A DNA stretch of 64,000 bases, taken from positions 144,404-208,403 of the forward strand of contig NZ_FRAP01000010.1 of assembly GCF_900142365.1 (NCBI RefSeq), in the 5' to 3' direction. Origin of the DNA: Pseudonocardia thermophila (GTDB taxonomy: Bacteria; Actinomycetota; Actinomycetes; Mycobacteriales; Pseudonocardiaceae). Every line of letters begins with the position of its first letter. Within the stretch, counting starts at the first letter, position 1. The position numbers were made by a program, and so were the translations under genes. The notes under the pieces were generated by a model. It was not told the origin of the DNA. It did no database searches and saw only the letters and a program-made list of their open reading frames with translations. This document shows positions 54,681 through 63,899 of the stretch, in pieces.

Positions 54681-55544
54681 TCAGGCCGGGACGAGCGCCC
54701 GATCACGGCTGCGCACCCGACCGATGAGCCGACAGGCGAGGTAGCACAGGAACGACAGCGCGGCGACGTACCCGGACACCGGCAGCCCCGGCGCCAGTGA
54801 CAGGAACACCCCGCCGAGCAGCGAGAACTCGGCGATCGCCACGGCGAGCAAGGACGCGCGCACCGGGCTGGCGGTCACGCGCGCTGCGGCCGCCCCGGGC
54901 ACGATCATCACCGACAGCACGAGGATCGCGCCGACGATCGGCACGGCCAGCGCGGTGGTGAGGCCGATCAGCATCGCGAACACCACCGACAACGCGCGCA
55001 CCGGCACGCCCCGCGCGACGGCGACGTCGGGATCGGTGCTGGCGAACAGCATCGGCCGGTAGACCGCGGCGAGTGTCCCGATGACGACGGCGGCGACGAC
55101 GGCGAGCGTGGTCAGGTCGGTGGAGTCGACCGAGACGATCGAGCCGGTGAGCAGGCCGAACTTGTTCGAGCTGCGGCCTCTGTAGAGGCTGAGCATCAGC
55201 ACGCCGAGGCCCAGCCCGAACGCGAGCACGACCCCGATCACCGAGTCGCGCTCGCGCTGGCGCAACCCGAGCAGGCCGAACACGAGCCCGGCGAGCAGCG
55301 CCCCGCCGACCGCGCCGAGGCCCACGCTCACCCCGGCCAGAAGCGCCGCCGCGCCACCGGTGAACGCCAGCTCCGCGGTGCCGTGCACGGCGAACGACAT
55401 CCCGCGCGCCACGATCAGCGGTGCCAGCAGCCCGGCGGCCAGGCCGAGCACGGCACAGGCCAGGAACGCGCTCTGCACGAAGTCCAGGGCGAGCAGGCGG
55501 CCCAGCCCCTCGAAGGTGAACAGGCGGCCGAGCAGCTCGCTCAC
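54681..55544 (-). CDS. znuB: Zinc/manganese ABC transporter permease (ZnuB type)
   Basis: 287 residues, GTG start overlapping the ATPase stop by 4 bp. Around eight transmembrane helices; family landmarks are LIVARGMSFAVHGTAELAFTG and GLLTGSIVSVDSTDL, typical of ABC-3 permeases for divalent metals (ZnuB/TroC/MntB). It forms the membrane channel for the periplasmic binding protein and the ATPase encoded immediately upstream. The metal cannot be read from the sequence. Confidence 0.92.
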   Translation of the reverse strand: MSELLGRLFTFEGLGRLLALDFVQSAFLACAVLGLAAGLLAPLIVARGMSFAVHGTAELAFTGGAAALLAGVSVGLGAVGGALLAGLVFGLLGLRQRERDSVIGVVLAFGLGLGVLMLSLYRGRSSNKFGLLTGSIVSVDSTDLTTLAVVAAVVIGTLAAVYRPMLFASTDPDVAVARGVPVRALSVVFAMLIGLTTALAVPIVGAILVLSVMIVPGAAAARVTASPVRASLLAVAIAEFSLLGGVFLSLAPGLPVSGYVAALSFLCYLACRLIGRVRSRDRALVPA

Positions 55545-56386
55545 GGCACGTCCTCCGGTTCGGGATGGCAGTGCGCCTCCGCACCCACCACCACGATCCG
55601 GTCGCGCACGCGCAGCACGTCGACCTCGGTGCGGTAGAGCTCGGAGAGCACCTCGGACGTCATGACCTCCTCCGGCGGGCCGACGCGGAACCGCCCGCCG
55701 ACGAGGTAGAGCACGCGGTCCACCAGCGGCAGCACCGGGTTGATCTCGTGGGTGACGAACAGGACGGCCGTGCCGGCGCTGCGGCGGCGGGCGTCGATGA
55801 GATCGGTGACGGTGCGCTGGTGGGCCAGGTCGAGCGAGAGCAGCGGCTCGTCGCACAGCAGCACCGCCGGGTCCCCGACGAGCGCTTGCGCCACCCGCAG
55901 CCGCTGCTGCTCCCCGCCGGAGAGCCGGCCGATCGGGGCGTCGGCGTACGCGGTGCCGCCGACCGCGGCCAGCGCGGCGTCGACCCGCGCCCGCCGCTCG
56001 GCCCGCCCGCGCAGGCCGAGGCCGAACCGGTGCCCGTCCAGGCCGAGCCCGACGAGGTCGCGGCCGCGCAGCGGCAGGTCCCGGTCGATCTGCTTCTGCT
56101 GCGGGATGTAGCCGATCGTGGGGTTCCCGTGGCGCGGCGGCTCGCCGGCGATGCGCACCTCGCCCGCGGAGAGCGGCTGCAAGCCGAGCAGCACCCGGAC
56201 GAGCGTGGTCTTCCCGGACCCGTTCGGACCGAGGACGGCGACGAACTCCCCGGGCTCGACCTCCAGATCGAGCTCGTCCCACAGCACCCGGTGGCCGAAC
56301 CGCACCTGCGCGCCGCGCAGCGCGATCGCGGGCGCCCCCGCCGGTCGGTCGGGTGCCCGGGAGTTCGTGCGCGACGCGATCGTCAT
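55541..56386 (-). CDS. znuC: Metal ABC transporter ATP-binding protein
   Basis: 281 residues. Walker A GPNGSGKTTL, signature LSGGEQQRLRVAQAL, Walker B AVLLCDEPLLSLD, switch His in VTHEINPV. The C-terminus is His-rich (GAEAHCHPEPE), which can bind metal. It sits between the binding protein (10 bp upstream) and the permease (overlap 4 bp) in a znuA-znuC-znuB operon. Confidence 0.94.
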   Translation of the reverse strand: MTIASRTNSRAPDRPAGAPAIALRGAQVRFGHRVLWDELDLEVEPGEFVAVLGPNGSGKTTLVRVLLGLQPLSAGEVRIAGEPPRHGNPTIGYIPQQKQIDRDLPLRGRDLVGLGLDGHRFGLGLRGRAERRARVDAALAAVGGTAYADAPIGRLSGGEQQRLRVAQALVGDPAVLLCDEPLLSLDLAHQRTVTDLIDARRRSAGTAVLFVTHEINPVLPLVDRVLYLVGGRFRVGPPEEVMTSEVLSELYRTEVDVLRVRDRIVVVGAEAHCHPEPEDVP

Positions 56387-56395
56387 CGGTGGGTC

Positions 56396-57316
56396 CTAGC
56401 GGTCGAGTGCGGCGCCCAGAGCGTCGATCTGGCCGCCCATCCAGCTGATGTAGTCAGTCTGCCCCTCCGGCAGCGTCTCGCTGACGCCGACGACGGGTAC
56501 CCCAGCAGTCTGCGCCGCCCGCTCGACCTGGTCGGTGGTGGGGGTCGTGGTCTGGGTGTTGACGATCAGCACGCGGACCGGCGTGCCGCTGAACAGGTCG
56601 AGCGTCTCCTGCAGCACGGCGACCGGCGGATCGGTGTCCTCCTCGATCGCCTCGGCGAACTCCGCGGGGGTGGCGTCGACCAGCCCGGCGGCCTCCACCA
56701 GGTACCCGGGGACGGGTTCGGTGACGGCGACCCGCTGCCCGGCCGCCCGGGCCTTGATCGCGTCGAGGCGCTGCTGCAGGCCGGCCACCTGTTCGGTGAA
56801 CCGGGCGGCGTTCGCGCGGTAGGCGTCGGCACCCGCGGGGTCGATCGCGGCGAGGTCGGCGGCGAGCCGTTCGGCCAGCTTGGCGACGGTCGGCAGCGAG
56901 TACCAGACGTGCTCGTTGAACTCCTCGTCCCCGCCGGCCTTGAGCCCGGACAGCTCGACGACGTCGATGACGGTGCGGTCCCCGCTGGTCTCGACGAGCT
57001 TGGTGGCGAAGTCGTCGTAGCCGCCGCCGTTGAGCACGACGACGCGGGCCTCGGCGACGTCGGCCGCGTCGGCCGGGGTGGCCTCGAACGAGTGCGGATC
57101 GGCGGCCGCGTCGTTCATGAGCGAGGTGACGCGGACCCGGTCACCGCCGACGGCCTCCGCGATCGCGCCGTAGACGTTCGTGGTGGTGACGACCGGGACC
57201 GTCGCGGCGGACTCCGCCGGCGCGCTCTGCGTGCCTGATCCGCAGGCGGAGAGCAGCAGGGCGGCGGTCGCGCCGACGGCGGCGAGGACGGCCGCCGGGC
57301 GGGATCTGGTCGGCAT
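56396..57316 (-). CDS. znuA: Metal-binding ABC transporter lipoprotein (ZnuA/TroA type)
   Basis: 306 residues. Lipoprotein signal with LLLSAC near residues 20-25. Cluster A-I metal-binding protein: His/Asp ligands in NDAAADPHSFEATPAD and in EFNEHVWYSLPTV, a Glu in VTEPVPGYLVEAAG and a late Asp. The typical His-rich loop of ZnuA is short or missing, so Mn cannot be excluded. GGAGT precedes the ATG. Probable Zur-like site in the promoter. Confidence 0.9.
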   Translation of the reverse strand: MPTRSRPAAVLAAVGATAALLLSACGSGTQSAPAESAATVPVVTTTNVYGAIAEAVGGDRVRVTSLMNDAAADPHSFEATPADAADVAEARVVVLNGGGYDDFATKLVETSGDRTVIDVVELSGLKAGGDEEFNEHVWYSLPTVAKLAERLAADLAAIDPAGADAYRANAARFTEQVAGLQQRLDAIKARAAGQRVAVTEPVPGYLVEAAGLVDATPAEFAEAIEEDTDPPVAVLQETLDLFSGTPVRVLIVNTQTTTPTTDQVERAAQTAGVPVVGVSETLPEGQTDYISWMGGQIDALGAALDR

Positions 57317-57362
57317 CGGTCACTCCTGTGCGTCGATCGGGTGATGCGAACTCACTCTACAG

Positions 57363-57378
57363 TGATAATCGTTTTCGA
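57363..57378. promoter_or_regulatory. Zur/Fur-type operator candidate
   Basis: TGATAATCGTTTTCGA resembles the actinobacterial Zur consensus (TGAAAATnATTTTCA-like, with arms matching 4 of 6). It lies between znuA and the LacI-type gene, about 50 bp from the znuA start, in the only A+T-rich patch there. A -10 TAGAGT (complement 57355-57360) follows for znuA. Confidence 0.5.
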
Positions 57379-57438
57379 TAGCGTGGGTGATGGGCCGATA
57401 GTGATCTGCGCAACTTTCCCCGACGCCTACTGAACCGT

Positions 57439-57450
57439 TACGGTCAGGAT
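57439..57450 (+). promoter_or_regulatory. Leaderless promoter of the LacI-type gene
   Basis: TACGGT (57439-57444) then 6 nt to the GTG start; no Shine-Dalgarno sequence. Confidence 0.55.
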
Positions 57451-58554
57451 GTGTCCGGGCCGTCACCAACGCGTCGACCAGCCACCTTGGCGTCGCTCGC
57501 CGCTGAACTCGGCGTCTCCAGGACGACCGTGTCGAACGCCTACAACCGCCCTGATCAGCTCTCCGCGCCGCTGCGTGCGCGCGTGCTCGAAGCAGCGAGG
57601 CGCCTCGGCTACCCGGGTCCCGACCCGGTGGCCCGCTCGCTGCGCACCCGCAAGGCCGGCGCGGTCGGGCTGCTGCTCACCGAGGCGCTCTCCTACGCCT
57701 TCCGGGACCCGGCCGCGACCGGGTTCCTCGAGGGTCTCGCGCTGGCGTGCGAACAGGCGGGGCAGGGACTGCTGCTGGTCCCGGTGAGCCCGGACCACGT
57801 CGACGTCACCGCGGTGCACCAGGCGGGCGTCGACGGGTTCGTCGTCTACTCGGTCCGCGAAGACGATCCGCACTTCCTCGCGGTGCTGGAGCGGCCGGTG
57901 CCGACCGTGGTCTGCGACCAGCCGATGAACGTCGAGGGCGTCGACCGCGTCGGCGTGGACGACCGGGCCGGCATGCTGGCGCTCGCGCGGCACCTGACCG
58001 GGTTGGGCCACCGCCGGGTCGGCGTGCTCTGCATGCGGCTGGCCGCCGGTCACAACGACGGCCCCGCCGACGCCGAGCGGCTCGCCTCGATCACCTACCC
58101 GGTGCAGCGCGAGCGGCTCGCCGGGCTGCGCGACGGGCTCGCCGAGGTCGGTGTCGACTGGGAGACCGTGCCGATCATCGAGCGCTTCGAGCACAGCCCG
58201 GAAGCCGGCCAGGACGCCGCCGCCGAGCTGCTCGGCGCGCACCCGGACATCACCGCCGTCGTCTGCACGTCGGACGTGCTCGCGCTCGGCGCGCTGAAGC
58301 ACGCCGCCGACCGCGGGCTCAAGGTCCCCGACGACATCACGATCACCGGCTTCGACGGCACGCCCGAGGGGGAGCGGGTCGGGCTCACGACCGTGGAGCA
58401 GCCGCTGCGCGAGAAGGGGCGCGTGGCCGGGGAGATGCTGCTGGAGCGCGGCGACCGCAACAAGCCGCGCCACGTGCTGCTGCCGACCGAGCTGGCCGTG
58501 CGCACCTCGAGCGGCCCGCCGCGGCGGGAGGAGCGCTTCTTCAGCGGTTGGTGA
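57451..58554 (+). CDS. LacI-family transcriptional regulator
   Basis: 367 residues. N-terminal helix-turn-helix and hinge (ATLASLAAELGVSRTTVSNAYNRPDQL and RRLGYPGPDPVARSLR), then a periplasmic-binding-protein-like core (VGLLLTEALSYAFRDP, VVCTSDVLALGALKHAADRGLKVPDDI, GFDGTPEG). The ligand is probably a sugar; nothing nearby identifies it, though otsBA are a few genes away. Its end overlaps the convergent TetR gene by 14 bp. Confidence 0.9.
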   Translation: MSGPSPTRRPATLASLAAELGVSRTTVSNAYNRPDQLSAPLRARVLEAARRLGYPGPDPVARSLRTRKAGAVGLLLTEALSYAFRDPAATGFLEGLALACEQAGQGLLLVPVSPDHVDVTAVHQAGVDGFVVYSVREDDPHFLAVLERPVPTVVCDQPMNVEGVDRVGVDDRAGMLALARHLTGLGHRRVGVLCMRLAAGHNDGPADAERLASITYPVQRERLAGLRDGLAEVGVDWETVPIIERFEHSPEAGQDAAAELLGAHPDITAVVCTSDVLALGALKHAADRGLKVPDDITITGFDGTPEGERVGLTTVEQPLREKGRVAGEMLLERGDRNKPRHVLLPTELAVRTSSGPPRREERFFSGW

Positions 58555-59107
58555 CGGGTGCCGGTCCGAGCCGTCCCGCCACGGCGCGGGCCAGCGTCTC
58601 GACGTCGGGCTCCGGTGCGATCGAGCCCTCGACGATCAGCGCGGCCAGGCCGTGGACCAGCGCCCAGCCGGCGACGGCGGTGAGCGGGTCCTCGGCCGCC
58701 CGCGGGTCGGGGTGGCGGGCCGCGCCAGAGCGCAGGTGATCGGCGGCGCGCTTCTGCGCTGCCACCAGCTCGGGATCGTCCGACCGCACGAGTCCCGGCG
58801 CGCGCATCACGGCGAAGTGGGCCGGGTGGCTCGTCGCGAACACCACGTAGGTCACCCCGAGCTCGCTGAACCGCGGATCGCGCTGGGCCGTGGCGGCCAG
58901 CGCGTCCGCGAGCATGGTCCATCCCTCGGCGGCCAGTGCGGTGAGCAGGCCGGTCTTGTCCCCGAAGTGGTGCGTGGGCGCGGCGTGGGAGACGCCTGCC
59001 CGGCGGGCGACGTCACGCAGGCTGAGCGCGACCGGTCCGTGTTCCTCGATCGCGGTCAGCGCCGTGTCCAGCAGCGCCCGGCGCAGATCGCCGTGGTGGT
59101 AGGGCAC
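58541..59107 (-). CDS. TetR-family transcriptional regulator
   Basis: 188 residues from GTG giving PYHHGDLRRALLDTALTA. HTH about 12-58 (LSLRDVARRAGVSHAAPTHHF). The C-terminal domain resembles the TetR_C_13/WHG type seen with small oxygenase or transport genes. Divergent from the small ABM-like gene, with a 7-7-7 palindrome between them; it probably represses both. Confidence 0.88.
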   Translation of the reverse strand: MPYHHGDLRRALLDTALTAIEEHGPVALSLRDVARRAGVSHAAPTHHFGDKTGLLTALAAEGWTMLADALAATAQRDPRFSELGVTYVVFATSHPAHFAVMRAPGLVRSDDPELVAAQKRAADHLRSGAARHPDPRAAEDPLTAVAGWALVHGLAALIVEGSIAPEPDVETLARAVAGRLGPAPVTNR

Positions 59108-59134
59108 TCGACGACGATACCGCGCAACTTTACG

Positions 59135-59179
59135 TTGACAAGATAGGGTCGAGCAGGAAATCTTGGCGCTGACAAGATT
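59135..59179. promoter_or_regulatory. TetR operator and divergent promoter
   Basis: AATCTTG-GCGCTGA-CAAGATT (59159-59179) is a perfect 7-bp inverted repeat with 7-bp spacer. A further half-site TGACAAGAT at 59136-59144 overlaps a TTGACA (59135-59140) -35. The site lies 11 bp before the ATG of the small gene, typical for a TetR repressor operator. Confidence 0.65.
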
Positions 59180-59190
59180 GGAGGTGGGAC

Positions 59191-59577
59191 ATGCCGACCC
59201 TGCCGTGGACCGCCGGTCCTGCCACATCGTCCGCTGCCGCCGAATCGATCGTCATGGCGTCGCGGTTCCACGTGCGCCGCTACCGCGACGTGCTGCCGTT
59301 CTTCATCGACGCCATGCGCGTCTTCCGGGCGGCGCGCCGCAGCCCGGGGATCATCGGCGTCACGCTGAAGGCGCGCCCGCTGCGCAAGGAGTTCTGGACG
59401 CTCTCCCAGTGGGCGGACCGCGAGTCGCTCGACCGCATGGTGCGCAGCGAGCCCCATCTGAGCGTCATGACCCGCGGTCGCGCGGTCATGGCCGACTCGG
59501 TCTTCCGGTTCTGGCCTGCACCGGCCGACACGCCACCGACGTGGGCGCAGGCCGTGGACCGGATCGATCAGGGATGA
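59191..59577 (+). CDS. Small ABM-like / DUF3291-type protein
   Basis: 128 residues. Compact alpha/beta protein with VRRYRDVLPFFIDAMRVFRAA, KEFWTLSQWADRESLDRMVRSEPH and FRFWPA, a pattern of monooxygenase-like dimeric ferredoxin-fold proteins that bind heme or small aromatics. No activity can be assigned. GGAGGTGGGAC precedes the ATG. Under likely control of the divergent TetR protein. The 3-prime end overlaps otsB by 10 bp. Confidence 0.75.
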   Translation: MPTLPWTAGPATSSAAAESIVMASRFHVRRYRDVLPFFIDAMRVFRAARRSPGIIGVTLKARPLRKEFWTLSQWADRESLDRMVRSEPHLSVMTRGRAVMADSVFRFWPAPADTPPTWAQAVDRIDQG

Positions 59578-60323
59578 CCTCCGCTGCGGGCCGCCAGCAG
59601 GTCCCGCAGCAGACCGGCGACGGCGGGCGGATCGGGTACCCGGAACCGGGCCGCGGTCTCGCCGTCGCCGACCTTCACGCCCACGTCCTGGCTCCGCAGT
59701 CGGGCGAACGCGGTCTCGTCGGTCACGTCGTCGCCGACGAACAGGACGGCGTCGGCGTGCACCTGGGCGCGCAGCCGGTCGATCGCCGAACCCTTCGACA
59801 CCGACACAACAGCCAGGTCGAGCACCGCCTTGCCCGGGGTCACGGTCACCCCGTCCGCAGCGGCGGGCCCGCGGCGCACCGCGTCGAGGACGCGCTCGGC
59901 CACATCCGGGTCGGCTCCGCGCACGTGCACGGCCACGCCGGTCGGCTTGTGCTCCAGCCGCACGCCGGGCTCACCGCCCACCAGGTCGGTGACCTCGGTG
60001 ACGAGCCGCTCCAGCCGGGCGCGGGCAGCGGCGTCCACGACGTGGGCGCCGTCGTCGAACTCGGCCCCGTGACTGCCGACGAGCCGGATCGGTGCCCCGA
60101 ACCCGGAGACCGCGGCGAGATCGGCCAGCCCGCGGCCCGACACGAGCGCCACCGTCGTGTCCGGCAGGGTCGCCAGCATCCCCAGTGCGGAGGCGGACTC
60201 GGGCAGCGGCCGCGCGGCCGAGGGCACGTCGACGATCGGGGCGAGCACCCCGTCGAAGTCCATGGCGACGAGCAGGCGCCGCACCGCGGCCAGCCGGGTC
60301 AGCGCCTCCTTCAGCTCAGTCAT
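59568..60323 (-). CDS. otsB: Trehalose-6-phosphate phosphatase
   Basis: 251 residues. HAD-type phosphatase: nucleophile in [12 protein letters not shown], motif [11 protein letters not shown] with nearby LVGSHGAEF, Lys in [10 protein letters not shown], and [13 protein letters not shown] as motif IV. Makes trehalose from trehalose-6-phosphate. ATG start, 8 bp inside the otsA stop region, so the two genes are co-transcribed. Confidence 0.95.
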   Translation of the reverse strand: MTELKEALTRLAAVRRLLVAMDFDGVLAPIVDVPSAARPLPESASALGMLATLPDTTVALVSGRGLADLAAVSGFGAPIRLVGSHGAEFDDGAHVVDAAARARLERLVTEVTDLVGGEPGVRLEHKPTGVAVHVRGADPDVAERVLDAVRRGPAAADGVTVTPGKAVLDLAVVSVSKGSAIDRLRAQVHADAVLFVGDDVTDETAFARLRSQDVGVKVGDGETAARFRVPDPPAVAGLLRDLLAARSGGHP

Positions 60324-61740
60324 CGGTCTCCGGGGACGTTGCGGGCGGCAGGCCCAGCGCGTCGAGGAAGGACCGGGCCCAGCGGTCGACGTCGTGGGTG
60401 AGGACCTGCCGGCGCAGGTTGCGCATCCGCTTCTGCGCCTCGGCGGGCGGCATCTCCAGCGCGGTGTGCAGGGCGAGCTTCACGCCGTCGGTGTCGTGCG
60501 GGTTGACCAGCAGCGCGTCCTGCAGCTCGATCGCGGCGCCGGCGAACTCGGACAGCACCAGCACGCCCGTCTCGCCGGTGCGGCAGGCGACGTACTCCTT
60601 GGCGACCAGGTTCATGCCGTCGCGCAGCGGCGTCACCAGCATGACGTCGGCGGCGACGAAGAACGCGGCCAGCTCGTTGCGGGGCAGCGACTGGTGCAGG
60701 TAGTGCAGCACGGGGTGCCCGACCCGCGAGTACGTGCCGTTGATGCGCCCCACCGCCTGCTCGATGTCCTGGCGCATCTTCTGGTAGTGCTCGACCCGCT
60801 CCCGGCTGGGCGTGGCGAGCTGGATCATGACCGTGTCGCCGGCCTTGTCCTCGGCGAGCAGCTCCTCGAACGCGCGCAGCCGCACGTCGATGCCCTTGGT
60901 GTAGTCGAGCCGGTCGACGCCGAGGATGACCCGGCGCGGATTGCCGAGGTCCGCGCGGATCTGCTTGGCCTGCTCCTGCACCTCGGGGGTCCGGGCGAGC
61001 GCGTCGAGCGCCTTGGAGTCGATGGAGATGGGGAAGGCGCCGAGCCGGACCGTGCGGCCGTGGTAGTACAGCTCGTCCTCGCCGCGGCCCTCCTTCGCGG
61101 AGGCGAGGTTCTGGGCGAGCCAGTGGAAGTTGCGAGCGCCGCCCGGGGTGTGGAAGCCGACGAGGTCGGCGCCGAGCAGCCCTTCCACGATCCGCGAGCG
61201 CCACGGCAGCTGCATGAACAGCTCAGTGGGTGGGAACGGGATGTGCAGGAAGAAGCCGATGCGCAGGTCCGGCCGCAGCGCGCGCAGTGCTGCCGGCATG
61301 AGCTGCAGCTGGTAGTCCTGCACCCACACCGTCGCGCCCTCGGCCGCGATCTCGGCGGTGGCCTCGGCGAACCGCTGGTTCACCCGGACGTAGGCCTGCC
61401 ACCAGTGCCGATGGAACGCCGGCGGCTGCACGACGTCGTGGTAGAGGGGCCAGAGCGTGCCGTTGGAGAAGCCTTCGTAGTACTCCTCGACGTCCTTCGC
61501 CGAGAGATCGACCGGGTAGAGGGTGAGACCGTCTTCGACGAAGGGTTTCGCCTTCGCGTCCGCGACGCCCGGCCAGCCGACCCACGCCCCCTCCCGGCTG
61601 CGCAGCATCGGCTCGAGCGCGGTGACCAGGCCGCCGGGGCTGCGCTTCCAGCGCTCCGTCCCGTCGGGGAGGCGCTCGAGATCGACGGGCAAGCGGTTGG
61701 CGACGACGACGAACTCGGCTTCGGTCTCGGCATCGGTCAC
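60316..61740 (-). CDS. otsA: Trehalose-6-phosphate synthase
   Basis: 474 residues. GT20-fold glycosyltransferase joining UDP- (or ADP-) glucose and glucose-6-phosphate. Substrate motifs: [57 protein letters not shown] and [19 protein letters not shown]. The GTG start has a leaderless promoter (TAATGT then 7 nt). Trehalose made here serves as osmoprotectant and envelope-lipid precursor in mycolate-less relatives as well. Confidence 0.96.
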   Translation of the reverse strand: MTDAETEAEFVVVANRLPVDLERLPDGTERWKRSPGGLVTALEPMLRSREGAWVGWPGVADAKAKPFVEDGLTLYPVDLSAKDVEEYYEGFSNGTLWPLYHDVVQPPAFHRHWWQAYVRVNQRFAEATAEIAAEGATVWVQDYQLQLMPAALRALRPDLRIGFFLHIPFPPTELFMQLPWRSRIVEGLLGADLVGFHTPGGARNFHWLAQNLASAKEGRGEDELYYHGRTVRLGAFPISIDSKALDALARTPEVQEQAKQIRADLGNPRRVILGVDRLDYTKGIDVRLRAFEELLAEDKAGDTVMIQLATPSRERVEHYQKMRQDIEQAVGRINGTYSRVGHPVLHYLHQSLPRNELAAFFVAADVMLVTPLRDGMNLVAKEYVACRTGETGVLVLSEFAGAAIELQDALLVNPHDTDGVKLALHTALEMPPAEAQKRMRNLRRQVLTHDVDRWARSFLDALGLPPATSPETDD

Positions 61741-61753
61741 TGCTGTGACATTA
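61741..61753 (-). promoter_or_regulatory. Leaderless promoter of otsA
   Basis: TAATGT (complement of 61753-61748) followed by 7 nt to the GTG start at 61740. Confidence 0.5.
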
Positions 61754-63163
61754 CTGCGGTGCAGCCTCTTGTGCGGTGCGCGTGAGCCGCCGCAGCGGGG
61801 ATGTGAGGAACTCCCCGAAGCTCACCCCGGCGGCGAGTGCGAGCCCGATGGCCAGCGCCAGCGTGACCGTCACCAGCCCGTCGGCCACTCCTTCGACGGC
61901 GAGCTGGTAGAAGCCGCGGTAGGCGGTGAACCCGGGCAGCAGCGGCGTGATGCCGGCGAGCACGACGACCAGGGGCGGCACCGTCTGGCTGCGGCGCAGC
62001 AGCCCGGCCGCGCCTCCGACGACGATCGCCGCGACCCCGGTCGCTGCCACCGGCCCGACGTCGGCGAACTGCGTCAGTGCGCCGTACGTGCCGTAGCCGG
62101 CGGCCCCGGCGCCCGCGGCGAAGAGCAGTGGTCGCCACTGCGAGTAGCCGGCCAGGGCGAACGACGCGGCGGCGACGGCGGCCGCGCCGATGGCCCGCCC
62201 GTACAGATCGCCGCCGCTGGGCAGCTCCCCCGCGACCTCGAGCACCAGCCCGAACGTCAGCCCGATCTTCAGCGCCAGCACCACGCCGGTCAACAGCCCG
62301 GCCGACAGCAGCGCGATCTCCGCGGCTCGCCCTGCCGCCGTCACGTAGTAGCCGTCGATCGCGTCCTGCACCGTGCCGACCACCGACAGCCCGGACAGCA
62401 GCACCGTGATCCCGGCCGCGACGACCAGCGACGGTCGCGTCCCCGGCGGGAAGAACCCGGTCGCGAACAGCGCGATCGCCGCGCTCGTCGCCAGCAGCCC
62501 GCCGACGACCTGCTGGAAGAACGCGGGCAGCCCCCACCGGTTGAGGATCCGCCCGGTCCGGTCGACCGCCGCCGTCACGACGAACGCGGCGGCCGCCGTG
62601 ATCGGCGCAGCACCCAGCATCAGCGCGATCGCCCCGGCCAACCCGGCCCACCCGGCCGTCGCGACCCAGCGGGGATACGGGTGCAGCGCGGTGACCGCGG
62701 CATCGAGCTCGGCCGCCGCCCCGCGCACGTCCAGCTCGCCCCGGTCCACCCGCGCCATGATCTGCCGGACCGCGGCCAGCCGCGTCAGGTCCAAGGACCG
62801 CCGCCGCACCAGCCGCATCGACGTCACCGGCGGCGCCGCCATCCCGCGGTGGCAGCACATCGTGATCGACGTGAACGTGATGTCGACGTCCACCGTCGGC
62901 AACCCGCACGCGTTCGCGAGCCCGATCATGGCCCGCGTCGTCTCCTCGGCGTCCTCGCCGCTGGACAGCAGCACCTCGCCCGCGCGCATGCACAGATCCA
63001 GCACCTGCTGCACCCGCGCGTCGTCGGGCACCTGGGGACCGACCGGAGTCAGCAGGGGCAGTGTCGGCGGGCTCGCCGCCAGCAGCTCCCGGGCCTCCCG
63101 CCCGAGCTTCGAGCGGACCCGGCGCGTCAGCCGAGCCCGCGGCCGCTCGGTCCCCTCTGCCAT
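61751..63163 (-). CDS. ThrE-type threonine/serine exporter
   Basis: 470 residues. An N-terminal cytoplasmic domain of about 160 residues with [26 protein letters not shown] and [14 protein letters not shown] (the amphipathic/hydrolase-like part of the DUF1212 family) is followed by ten or so transmembrane helices. It resembles ThrE of Corynebacterium, which exports threonine and serine. ATG at 63163 from a leaderless TACCCT promoter; the frame is open further upstream without similarity. Confidence 0.88.
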   Translation of the reverse strand: MAEGTERPRARLTRRVRSKLGREARELLAASPPTLPLLTPVGPQVPDDARVQQVLDLCMRAGEVLLSSGEDAEETTRAMIGLANACGLPTVDVDITFTSITMCCHRGMAAPPVTSMRLVRRRSLDLTRLAAVRQIMARVDRGELDVRGAAAELDAAVTALHPYPRWVATAGWAGLAGAIALMLGAAPITAAAAFVVTAAVDRTGRILNRWGLPAFFQQVVGGLLATSAAIALFATGFFPPGTRPSLVVAAGITVLLSGLSVVGTVQDAIDGYYVTAAGRAAEIALLSAGLLTGVVLALKIGLTFGLVLEVAGELPSGGDLYGRAIGAAAVAAASFALAGYSQWRPLLFAAGAGAAGYGTYGALTQFADVGPVAATGVAAIVVGGAAGLLRRSQTVPPLVVVLAGITPLLPGFTAYRGFYQLAVEGVADGLVTVTLALAIGLALAAGVSFGEFLTSPLRRLTRTAQEAAPQ

Positions 63164-63175
63164 GAAGTCAGGGTA
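63164..63175 (-). promoter_or_regulatory. Leaderless promoter of the ThrE-type gene
   Basis: TACCCT (complement of 63175-63170) and 6 nt before the ATG, the same layout as at lysS and cysS. Confidence 0.6.
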
Positions 63176-63198
63176 GGTGCGAACTACTATGGCCTTGT

Positions 63199-63270
63199 GC
63201 CGGTGTAGCTCAGTGGTAGAGCAACCGCCTTGTAAGCGGTAGGTCGTCGGTTCGATCCCGACCCCCGGCT
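63199..63270 (+). tRNA. tRNA-Thr (anticodon TGT)
   Basis: Cloverleaf: acceptor arm 63199-63205 with 63263-63269, D arm 63208-63222, anticodon stem 63224-63228 with 63236-63240 and loop CTTGTAA giving TGT, T arm GTCGG-TTCGATC-CCGAC. Pair 6-67 of the acceptor stem is a T-C mismatch. CCA is not encoded. It lies next to an integrase gene, so it probably serves as an attachment site. Confidence 0.9.
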
Positions 63271-63350
63271 CTGTGCTTGACCAGCGGGAGCACTCCGCTG
63301 GGCTTGCGACAAGCGCGCATCGTGACGCGTCGCGTGACACGAGCGCGCGC

Positions 63351-63362
63351 TACGCTTCGGCG
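63351..63362 (+). promoter_or_regulatory. Leaderless promoter of the integrase gene
   Basis: TACGCT (63351-63356) followed by 6 nt to the ATG at 63363. Confidence 0.45.
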
Positions 63363-63899
63363 ATGGACAGGCCGCGAGGTTTCGGCGCGCGGCGTCCGAA
63401 GGGCACCATCGACGTGCTGCCCAACGGCGCGTTCCGGGTGCGCGTGTACGCCGGCATCGATCCGGTGACGAAGCGTCGGCACAACCTCGGCGAGGTCGTC
63501 CCGGCGAGCCCGAGCGCCAGGCGTGAGGCCGAGCTGATCCGCGCCCGGCTCGTCGCCGAGGTGGCGGAGCGGCGGCATCCGCGGACGAGCGCCACGATCG
63601 ACCAGCTGCTGGAGCGATACCTTGGGCAGTTCTATGGTTCGCCGAACACGTTGACGCTGTACCGCGGGTACGTGCGCAACCACATCTCCCCGCTGCTCGG
63701 CTCGGTGCGGGTGGGTGCGCTGGATGCGGAGATGCTGGACTCGTTCTACGCCGAGCTGCGTCGTTGTCGGCGGCACTGCTCGAAGCGGCGGGGCCTGATC
63801 GATCACCGCACCAGTGGGGCGCACGCGTGTGATGAGCGGTGTTGTCCGCACGAGTGCCGGCCGTTAGGTGAATCGCCCTGGGTGGTGGAGAGGCTCTGA
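63363..63899 (+). pseudogene. Tyrosine-type integrase, disrupted by an IS element
   Basis: 178 residues are readable. N-terminal arm-binding region (FGARRPKGTIDVLPNGAF) and SAM-like core-binding domain (RTSATIDQLLERYLGQFY, LTLYRGYVRNHISPLLG) followed by the Cys/His-rich insert RRCRRHCSKRRGLIDHR...CCPHECRPLG typical of actinobacterial integrases. The catalytic domain with R-H-R-Y is absent: the frame runs into the IS end at about 63869 and stops at 63899 after ESPWVVERL. Its position beside tRNA-Thr marks the left edge of an integrated element. Confidence 0.82.

Noticed and set aside
63273..63362. Earlier start of the integrase at 63273
   Set aside because: The ATG at 63363 has a leaderless promoter and begins with conserved sequence; the extension would run from the end of the tRNA.
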